From positions 1 through 20,648 of the forward strand of contig JBLMZA010000016.1 of the NCBI GenBank assembly GCA_050258555.1: a stretch of DNA of 20,648 nucleotides, read 5' to 3'. The stretch is from CAISDA01 sp050258555 (GTDB lineage Bacteria; Bacteroidota; Ignavibacteria; UBA10030; UBA8401). Shown here piece by piece: positions 15,712 through 20,648 of the stretch. Within the stretch, counting starts at the first letter, position 1; every line of letters starts with the position of its first letter. The translations under genes were made by a program, and so were the position numbers. The notes beneath the pieces were generated by a model. It had not been told where the DNA came from. It saw nothing but the letters and a program-made list of their open reading frames with translations, and did not search any database.

Positions 15712-16863
15712 CTAGAGCGCGCAGGCGGAAAGCTCGAAGAAGAATGTCGTGCCGGACACCTCCTCCGTGGTGAACCATATTTTTCCTCCCAGATAGCGTT
15801 CGCCCAGAAGCTTCATCGAATAGGTGCCCAGGCCGCGGTTGACTCCTTTTGTCGAATAGGAACGCTGGAAGATCTGCAGCTGCACATCGCGCGGAATGTA
15901 TCCGGGGTTCTTCGTCCAGAACACAACGGAGGCTCCCTCGGCTCTGCAGCCGATGACCACTTCTCCTCCGGCGGGCGTGGCTTCCAGCGCATTCTTGATC
16001 ATGTTGGTCAGGATGCGCTTCAGCAGCGTTTCATCGGTTTCGATGAACGCATCGGCCACAGCGGGATCGATCGAGAGCCGGCGGTCGGATGCCGCGAAGT
16101 GATGGCGGATCACCGAGGCGCATTCTTCGACGACCGCTCTGGTGGTGAGGCGGCGCTTCATGAGCCGGATCTCTCCGTTTTCAGCCGCCAGCAGGTCGCG
16201 CTGCGACAACACGCCGTCCATCATCTCGACGCTGGCCATATGGGCCAGATCGAGCATCTCCCGGATCTCTTCCGGATTCACGACTTCCTGCGCGCAGGTG
16301 AGCAGTCCCGCCACGCTCTGCGCATGGTTGATGATGTCGTGAAAGAAGATCTGCTCGAGGGCGCGCCGCCGCTTCTCGTCGCTGATATCTTTGATCGTGA
16401 GGATCGTGTAGTCGGCGCCGTGATGCTGAAACGGGGTGGCGGTCACCGAAAGGTCATAGGCTTTGAGCATGCCGTCGTTCGACGCGCTGACGCGGCACTC
16501 TTTCGTCCGCGCCTGGCGGAGTTCCTGGCTTTCGACGATCGCCTGCGTCATGCCGCAGCATTTGCAGTATTCGCTCGTGCCGCATCCGCCCGGCAAGTCG
16601 AAGGCATGCGTGCAGTTGATGGCTTCGCCCCAGCGCTTGCCCAGGACTTCCTCGAATGTCTTCACATCGAGAAGATTGAGCAGCGCATGATTGACATACA
16701 AAAACTGGCGCTGCGGGTTCAGGACGGCGGCCAGATCGGGAAGGGCTTCAAGAATGCCGATGAGAGGACCGAATGATTCGATTTCCGCGCGTTCGGCCAT
16801 GAGCGTATCTGCCGAGGCACGCTCGGGGGAGGCAAAATACGTAACGAGGGACTCCATGTGCAT
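15712..16863 (-). CDS. PAS-domain sensor histidine kinase with Cys cluster
   Basis: The 383-residue cytoplasmic protein has no membrane segment. A PAS domain spans about 35-165 (LPDLAAVLNPQRQFLYVNHA, ending LTIKDISDEKRR). It contains a cysteine-rich loop, C84, C94, C100, C102, C103 (NCTHAFDLPGGCGTSEYCKC). The dimerisation/phosphoacceptor helix is FFHDIINHAQSVAGLL with H175. The ATPase domain has the N box NMIKNALEATP (287-297), a variant G1 box KNPGYIP where Asn replaces the usual Asp, and FQRSYSTKGVNRGLGTYSMK. The start has two close ATGs (16863, 16857) with AAAGAA ahead. No response regulator is adjacent, so it is an orphan kinase in this window. The Cys cluster suggests metal, Fe-S or redox sensing, which is inference. 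Confidence 0.9.
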   Translation of the reverse strand: MHMESLVTYFASPERASADTLMAERAEIESFGPLIGILEALPDLAAVLNPQRQFLYVNHALLNLLDVKTFEEVLGKRWGEAINCTHAFDLPGGCGTSEYCKCCGMTQAIVESQELRQARTKECRVSASNDGMLKAYDLSVTATPFQHHGADYTILTIKDISDEKRRRALEQIFFHDIINHAQSVAGLLTCAQEVVNPEEIREMLDLAHMASVEMMDGVLSQRDLLAAENGEIRLMKRRLTTRAVVEECASVIRHHFAASDRRLSIDPAVADAFIETDETLLKRILTNMIKNALEATPAGGEVVIGCRAEGASVVFWTKNPGYIPRDVQLQIFQRSYSTKGVNRGLGTYSMKLLGERYLGGKIWFTTEEVSGTTFFFELSACAL

Positions 16864-17019
16864 GAATTTCTTTCGTGGCTGCTTCGATCAATGGAACATA
16901 ACAACGGTATCCGGAGCGCTGTGCCGCTCTGCGCCGGATATACACACTATGGTGATTATCGGCAGAATACGGAATACCTTTACTCATGATACGAAAAGCC
17001 GGGCAGAAAGAAAAATCAT

Positions 17020-17295
17020 TCACGATGCCGGAGGATCGGAGTCGTACGACCCGATGATCCCGTCCAGGATTTCGCCCTGCGCGCGCAGACGGTTGAGCTT
17101 GGCGACGATCTCTTCGACGATCGTGCCGCGCCGCTCTTTCAGCGCATTGACGAGCGTATGCGTTTCGGGATCGTCGCATTCGGCGATCACCTGCTCATAC
17201 AATTGCATCAGCGACGACTCGCGCCGCAGAATCTCCACCAACATCGCGCACGTGTGACGGCACTCGTGCCTGCAGAACATCGACTGTTCATTCAT
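17020..17295 (-). CDS. small Cys/His-rich helical protein, unknown
   Basis: I do not recognise this 91-residue protein. It begins MNEQSMFCRHECRHTCAML, in which Cys and His alternate at every second position: C8, H10, C12, H14, C16. The rest is strongly helical and charged (ILRRESSLMQLYEQVIAECD, VNALKERRGTIVEEIVAKLN), with one more Cys at 40 and His at 46, so it may form a helical hairpin. A metal-binding or redox role is possible. The ATG at 17295 is preferred over an upstream in-frame start because the latter reaches into the repeat; the ribosome site is weak (GGGGATGG). It lies 156 bases upstream of the PAS kinase on the same strand. Codon use resembles neighbouring genes, which supports it being real. 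Confidence 0.68.
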   Translation of the reverse strand: MNEQSMFCRHECRHTCAMLVEILRRESSLMQLYEQVIAECDDPETHTLVNALKERRGTIVEEIVAKLNRLRAQGEILDGIIGSYDSDPPAS

Positions 17296-17325
17296 GCATC
17301 CATCCCCGCTGGAAAATAAGAAAAG

Positions 17326-17358
17326 CAACACGGGGGCGAAGCAGCGCTTCGCCCCACA
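17326..17358. repeat. 33-bp direct repeat copy A with GGGGCGAAGC palindrome
   Basis: This 33-base sequence is identical to 17373-17405. It contains the perfect palindrome GGGGCGAAGC (17333-17342), loop AGC, GCTTCGCCCC (17346-17355), the same 23 bases as at 7528-7550, followed by ACA. It lies between the end of korC and the small Cys/His gene. Confidence 0.85.
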
Positions 17359-17372
17359 AAAAAATAATCACA

Positions 17373-17405
17373 CAACACGGGGGCGAAGCAGCGCTTCGCC
17401 CCACA
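17373..17405. repeat. 33-bp direct repeat copy B, plus a partial third unit
   Basis: This is the perfect second copy of 17326-17358, with palindrome arms at 17380-17389 and 17393-17402. A partial unit, ATTCGCCCCACA, follows at 17411-17422. All copies lie within 110 bases of the korC stop. On the minus strand a run of seven T (revcomp of 17358-17364) lies between the two palindromes, so the pair may also end kor transcription. Confidence 0.85.
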
Positions 17406-17431
17406 TAAAGATTCGCCCCACAAAAAATTTA

Positions 17432-17992
17432 TCACGACACGACAGAGAGCTCCAAGGCCAGCTCGCGCCCGCGCACCAGCGCCTTCTCGTTCAAAGGCAG
17501 GAGATGCTGGCGGTGCGGCGGCAGCACTTTTTTGAGCGCGCGCGCGACGGCATCGCCCTCCACAATCGGCCGCAGCGTGAGGAACGCCCCCAGGAGCAGC
17601 ACATTGGCCACCTGCTTGCTCTCGAGCTTGCGGGCCTCCTCCATCGCCGAGATGGGCACGATCTCGATATCGGTGCGCGTGGGCGGCTTGATCACGGTCG
17701 AGGTTTCATAGATCAGGAGTCCCCCCGGCTTCACGGCATGTTCGAACTTGTCGAGCGAGGGCTGGTTCAGCAGGATCGCCGAATCGAACGTCGTCACGAT
17801 CGGAGAGCTGATGCGCCCGTCCGATACGATGACGATGCAGTTGGCCGTGCCGCCGCGCATCTCGGGACCGTAGGCGGGCATCCAGCTGACTTCCTTGTTT
17901 TCAATCATCGCGGCATACGAGAGAATCTGTCCCATCGAGAGAACGCCCTGTCCTCCGAAGCCGGCAAAAATACATTCATGTGATGTGGTCAT
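17432..17992 (-). CDS. korC: 2-oxoacid:ferredoxin oxidoreductase gamma subunit
   Basis: The 186-residue protein is the gamma subunit of a four-subunit 2-oxoacid:ferredoxin oxidoreductase. It starts with the family signature IFAGFGGQGVLSMGQIL (GFGGQG at 11-16) and continues with SWMPAYGPEMRGGTANCIVI, which is typical of KorC/PorC-type subunits. It is the last gene of korDABC, 32 bases after korB, and completes the catalytic complex. The ATG at 17992 has only a weak ribosome site (GAGACGATT), so translation may depend on the upstream gene. The palindromic repeats begin just past its stop. Confidence 0.93.
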   Translation of the reverse strand: MTTSHECIFAGFGGQGVLSMGQILSYAAMIENKEVSWMPAYGPEMRGGTANCIVIVSDGRISSPIVTTFDSAILLNQPSLDKFEHAVKPGGLLIYETSTVIKPPTRTDIEIVPISAMEEARKLESKQVANVLLLGAFLTLRPIVEGDAVARALKKVLPPHRQHLLPLNEKALVRGRELALELSVVS

Positions 17993-18024
17993 AATCGTCT
18001 CAGTCTCTTAATGAACAATCTGTG

Positions 18025-18786
18025 TCAGGCTTTGGGCACTTTGATATCGCCCGGCGTATACATGGGGAACATGTTCTTCTCGAGCCATTCATTGGACTCC
18101 ACCGGCGTCATCTTCCATCCCGAGGGACAGTTCGAGACGACTTCGATGAAGCAGGTTCCGTTCTTCTGCTTCTGGTATCCGATCGACGCCTGGATCGCCT
18201 TCTTGAGCTTGCGCACGGCCGCGGCCGTATGGACCGACTGGCGCGTCACATAATAGGCGCCCGGAAGCTGCGCAATGAGCTCTGTGATGCGGAGCGGATT
18301 GCCCATCGTGGCCACATCGCGTCCCAGAGGCGAGGTGGTGGTCTTCATGCCCGGCAGCGTCGTGGGCGCCATCTGTCCTCCGGTCATGCCGTAGACGCCG
18401 TTGTTGACGAAGATCATCATGATATTTTCGCCGCGGTTGATCGTGTGTATCGTCTCGCCCGTGCCGATGGCGGCGCAGTCTCCGTCGCCCTGGTAGGAAA
18501 AGACGAATTTGTCGGGCAGCACGCGCTTGACGCCCGTGGCGACGGCCGAGGCGCGGCCGTGCGCGGCTTCCTGCATGTCGATGTTCATATAATTGTAGGC
18601 AAAGACCGAGCAGCCGACCGGCGCGATGCCGATCGTCTCTTCGGCCATGCCGAGCTCCTCGATCACTTCCATCAGGACGCGGTGGACCACGCCGTGGCCG
18701 CATCCGGGGCAGTAATGCATGAGCGTATCGGTCAGCGTTTCCGGTTTCTTATAGACGACTTCCAAACCATCCAGTACTGTTTCCAT
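18025..18786 (-). CDS. korB: 2-oxoacid:ferredoxin oxidoreductase beta subunit (TPP-binding)
   Basis: The 253-residue protein binds thiamine diphosphate. CPGCGHG lies at 26-32, the GDGD motif at 100-103 (SYQGDGDCAAIGTGE), and NNGVYGMTGGQ at 128-138 completes the TPP-Mg site. This is the usual layout and length for KorB/OorB/VorB subunits without a built-in ferredoxin domain; the clusters come from KorD. The start at 18786 gives METVLDGLEVVYKKPE, typical for the family. Earlier in-frame starts (18813, 18828, TTG 18834) would shorten or remove the gap to korA, so the start is not certain. It works with KorA, where the oxoacid is decarboxylated. Confidence 0.93.
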   Translation of the reverse strand: METVLDGLEVVYKKPETLTDTLMHYCPGCGHGVVHRVLMEVIEELGMAEETIGIAPVGCSVFAYNYMNIDMQEAAHGRASAVATGVKRVLPDKFVFSYQGDGDCAAIGTGETIHTINRGENIMMIFVNNGVYGMTGGQMAPTTLPGMKTTTSPLGRDVATMGNPLRITELIAQLPGAYYVTRQSVHTAAAVRKLKKAIQASIGYQKQKNGTCFIEVVSNCPSGWKMTPVESNEWLEKNMFPMYTPGDIKVPKA

Positions 18787-18820
18787 AGGTTCTTCTTCTT
18801 CCGCCTTTCTCATGAGAGAG

Positions 18821-19912
18821 TCATGCATGCACAAGTTGATGTTCGACGATCGATTCGAGTTCGGCCAGCACTTCCTCCGGGGTGGGAATCATGCCTCCCA
18901 TGCGTCCCTTGAAGAAGACCGGCTTCTTTCCGTTGACGGCCAGGCGCACATCTTCGACCATCTGTCCCGCGTTCATTTCGACCGTGAGGAACGCGCCGGC
19001 TTTTTGGGCAAGCCCGGCAATCGCGGCGCTCGGGAAGGGCCAGAGCGTGATCGGACGCACGAGGCCTGCACGGATGCCTTTGGCGCGCGCCAGTTCGAGG
19101 ACCTTCTGGCAGATGCGCGAGGAAAGTCCGAACGCCACAAGAACCACGTCGGCATCATCGGTTTGAATGAGCTCGCATTTGGCTTCCGCGCGCTCCACAT
19201 CGGCGTATTTGGCCTGCAAGTGGAGATTGATCTTTTCCATGCGCTCGGGCTCGATATGGAGCGATGTGATGAAGTTCCGCTCGCGCGTCGAAGGCTTGCC
19301 CGTCGTGGCCCAGGGCTTCGATGTCGGAGGAAGAGAACCGTCCTCCCTCATCGTGACTTTTTCCATCATCTGTCCGAGCGCGCCGTCCGAGAGGATCATC
19401 ACCGGAATGCGGTAGCGTTCCGTGAGGCGGAATCCTTCGAACATGAAATCGGACATTTCCTGGACGGAGCTCGGCGCCAGCACGATGAGACGATAGTCGC
19501 CGTGTCCGCCTCCCTTCGTGGCCTGGAAGTAGTCGGCCTGCGCCGGCTGGATGGTGCCGAGTCCCGGACCGCCGCGCTGCACATTGACGATGACGCAGGG
19601 CAGCTCGGCAGCGGCGATATAGGAGATGCCTTCCTGCATGAGGCTGATGCCCGGGCTCGAGCTCGAGATCATGACGCGGGCTCCGGCGCCCGCCGCGCCG
19701 TAGACCATGTTGATGGCCGCGACTTCCGATTCGGCCTGAAGAATGACCGCGCCGCGCTTCGGTCCGTGGACGATGAGATATTCAAGAATTTCCGACTGCG
19801 GGGTGATCGGATATCCGAAGTAGGCCTGCATGCCCGCTCTGAGCGCGGCTTCGGCCAGGGCTTCGTTCCCTTTCATGAGCTTTGTTTCAGTGTTGGTGTC
19901 TGTCGTTCCCAT
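18821..19912 (-). CDS. korA: 2-oxoacid:ferredoxin oxidoreductase alpha subunit
   Basis: The 363-residue protein is the alpha subunit. GYPITPQSEILEYL at 33-46 is the hallmark of 2-oxoglutarate/branched-chain oxoacid:ferredoxin oxidoreductases. AESEVAAINMVYGAAGAGAR, SSSPGISLMQEGISYIAAAE and NVQRGGPGLGTIQPAQADYF follow in the pyrimidine-binding domain. The C-terminal transketolase-like domain includes KGIRAGLVRPITLWPFP. 2-oxoglutarate is the most likely substrate because the four separate genes are in the order D-A-B-C, as in the oor operon of Helicobacter, but 2-ketoisovalerate cannot be excluded. The ATG at 19912 has no clear ribosome site; a second ATG 12 codons in precedes KGNEAL. The 65-base gap to korD is rich in CA steps and an A-run on the coding strand. 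Confidence 0.93.
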   Translation of the reverse strand: MGTTDTNTETKLMKGNEALAEAALRAGMQAYFGYPITPQSEILEYLIVHGPKRGAVILQAESEVAAINMVYGAAGAGARVMISSSSPGISLMQEGISYIAAAELPCVIVNVQRGGPGLGTIQPAQADYFQATKGGGHGDYRLIVLAPSSVQEMSDFMFEGFRLTERYRIPVMILSDGALGQMMEKVTMREDGSLPPTSKPWATTGKPSTRERNFITSLHIEPERMEKINLHLQAKYADVERAEAKCELIQTDDADVVLVAFGLSSRICQKVLELARAKGIRAGLVRPITLWPFPSAAIAGLAQKAGAFLTVEMNAGQMVEDVRLAVNGKKPVFFKGRMGGMIPTPEEVLAELESIVEHQLVHA

Positions 19913-19977
19913 GAGTGTGTGTTCGCTTCAATTTTTTTTGTGTGTATAGGTGTGTGTGAGGATGCGCCTGTGTCTCG

Positions 19978-20229
19978 TCAGACCGAAGCCTGCACAGAGG
20001 AGCGCGACGCGGCCTTCTTCGGCTCACGGTAGACCGTGATCACCGAATCGGGACAGACAATCGCGCAGTTCACGCATCCGGTGCACGTATCGGCCGTCAG
20101 CTGCGCAAAGCGGTAGCCGCGCGCATTCAAATGGTCGGAAAGCCCGAGACACTGCTGGGGACAGGCCGTGATGCACAGCTCGCATCCCTTGCAGACATCC
20201 TGGGCGATCACAACAGTTCCACGAATCAT
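19978..20229 (-). CDS. korD: ferredoxin-like delta subunit of 2-oxoacid oxidoreductase
   Basis: The 83-residue protein carries two 4Fe-4S motifs: CKGCELCITACP starting at C13 and CTGCVNCAIVCP starting at C49. This is the 2[4Fe-4S] ferredoxin-type delta subunit that passes electrons from KorA/KorB to ferredoxin. YRFAQLTADTC between the motifs is typical of the family. It is the first gene of the operon. The ATG at 20229 has AAGGGTGA ahead. A 13-base AT-rich palindrome lies immediately upstream of that site. The C-terminal tail (EPKKAASRSSVQASV) is non-conserved in character. Confidence 0.93.
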   Translation of the reverse strand: MIRGTVVIAQDVCKGCELCITACPQQCLGLSDHLNARGYRFAQLTADTCTGCVNCAIVCPDSVITVYREPKKAASRSSVQASV

Positions 20230-20244
20230 ATGGATTCACCCTTT

Positions 20245-20257
20245 ACAAAAATTTTGT
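20245..20257. promoter_or_regulatory. AT-rich palindrome upstream of korD
   Basis: ACAAAA and TTTTGT flank a single central base, a perfect 6-bp dyad placed between the predicted kor promoter and the korD ribosome site. A repressor site there could block early transcription, but the low complexity makes chance plausible. Confidence 0.25.
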
Positions 20258-20308
20258 CGAGAAGTGTGCCCGCCCCCCGCGCATGCCTCTTCGTGAGGGA
20301 CGGGACCC

Positions 20309-20336
20309 AATGTATGTTTGTCTATTATGGAGTCAA
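20309..20336 (-). promoter_or_regulatory. candidate sigma70 promoter of korDABC
   Basis: On the minus strand TTGACT (complement of 20331-20336) and TACATT (complement of 20309-20314) are 16 bases apart. The -35 matches five of six and the -10 four of six consensus bases. The predicted leader to the korD ATG is about 70 bases. Confidence 0.5.
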
Positions 20337-20466
20337 ATACAGTGCCAGAAATATAGACGAATTCAGGCATTAAACCGCAGAGTGCAAAAATTTCATTCTA
20401 AAAGATAAGAAAGAGGCCCATGGCCTTTCGCATGTTTCGGAAAAACCCGGCTTCCACCCTTTAAAA
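20337..20466. other. part of a 353-base gene-free stretch, nothing recognised
   Basis: No convincing gene lies between 20230 and 20582. The kor promoter and the AT palindrome occupy its left part and a long stem-loop its right part. The remaining 130 bases are AT-rich up to about 20415, then mixed. Open frames here lack ribosome sites and recognisable sequence. No tRNA or riboswitch pattern was seen. Confidence 0.5.
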
Positions 20467-20532
20467 CACCACCGCCGCGGCTCAATCGGAGGATCCCATA
20501 GAAGGATCACATATGAGCGGCGGCGGCAGGTG
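20467..20532 (-). terminator. long two-tier stem-loop, probable terminator of the upstream gene
   Basis: The arms at 20472-20484 and 20514-20526 pair at 12 of 13 positions, and CACC (20467-20470) can pair with GGTG (20529-20532) beyond a small bulge. In the 29-base loop GATCC (20492-20496) pairs with GGATC (20504-20508), giving a second stem. On the minus strand the structure is followed by GTTTTAAA, so it could end transcription of the gene stopping at 20583. A structured RNA is an alternative. Confidence 0.45.
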
Positions 20533-20582
20533 CTGAAAAGCTATGGCGACAATGGTATCGGACAGCGTTTTTTCATGACTTC

Positions 20583-20648
20583 TTATTCCTCTTCTTTCGC
20601 CCTCATCGTATCCCAGAGCGCATAGGCAAAGAGCAGGATGAACATGAC
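20583..20648 (-). CDS. C-terminus of a membrane protein, cut by window edge
   Basis: The minus-strand frame is open from the window edge to a TAA at 20583-20585 and encodes VMFILLFAYALWDTMRAKEEE, with one further partial residue position at the edge. A hydrophobic stretch followed by a short charged tail is typical of the last transmembrane helix of an inner-membrane protein. Too little is visible to name it. The stem-loop at 20467-20532 lies 50 bases downstream and may terminate it. Confidence 0.55.
   Translation of the reverse strand, partial: VMFILLFAYALWDTMRAKEEE

Overview
The window looks like chromosomal DNA from a Gram-negative bacterium with fairly high GC. The Gram-negative reading rests on a predicted lipoprotein and a predicted beta-rich outer-membrane protein. 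Two upstream regions have E. coli-like sigma70 promoters (TTGACA-17-TATATT and TTGACT-16-TATATT) and most starts have clear Shine-Dalgarno sequences, which argues against Bacteroidota proper. The gene set (PqqD-like protein, Sel1 repeats, DUF4139, SpmA/SpmB, four-subunit oxoacid:ferredoxin oxidoreductase, PAS kinase with a Cys-rich loop) would fit an FCB-group, spirochaete-like or deltaproteobacterial lineage. The phylum is inference, and no rRNA or tRNA was found to settle it.

Layout. 1-2279, plus strand: the 3' part of a Sel1-repeat protein, a PAS-LuxR transcriptional regulator with its own strong promoter, and the ribosome-rescue hydrolase ArfB with its own promoter. From 2242 onward every gene I accept is on the minus strand. 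A zinc-ribbon membrane protein overlaps arfB tail to tail by 38 bases. Next, in transcription order, comes a unit of PqqD-like protein, chemoreceptor, PepD dipeptidase and FKBP lipoprotein (7369 to 2801), ended by a clear terminator at 2670-2712. Then 15466 to 7615 carries spmA-spmB-outer-membrane protein-DUF4139 protein-proline dehydrogenase-OPT peptide transporter, with small gaps or overlaps. A PAS histidine kinase and a small Cys/His protein follow (15712-17295). The korDABC operon (17432-20229) has its own promoter. The right edge cuts the C-terminus of a membrane protein (20583-20648).

Function. Several genes fit peptide and amino-acid catabolism: OPT could import oligopeptides, PepD cleaves dipeptides, proline dehydrogenase starts proline oxidation toward glutamate and 2-oxoglutarate, and KorDABC would oxidise 2-oxoglutarate to succinyl-CoA with reduced ferredoxin. 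This link is inference from gene content.

The most unusual DNA is a repeat family built on GGGGCGAAGC/GCTTCGCCCC palindromes. It lies just past the 3' ends of the OPT gene (with a four-copy 17-bp tandem array) and of the kor operon (with a perfect 33-bp duplication). Other points of interest are a PqqD-like gene translationally coupled to a chemoreceptor, a small protein with alternating Cys and His residues, a kinase PAS domain with a cysteine cluster, an SpmA with a large insertion, and a long two-tier stem-loop near the right edge. I saw no phage, transposase, CRISPR array or defence system.
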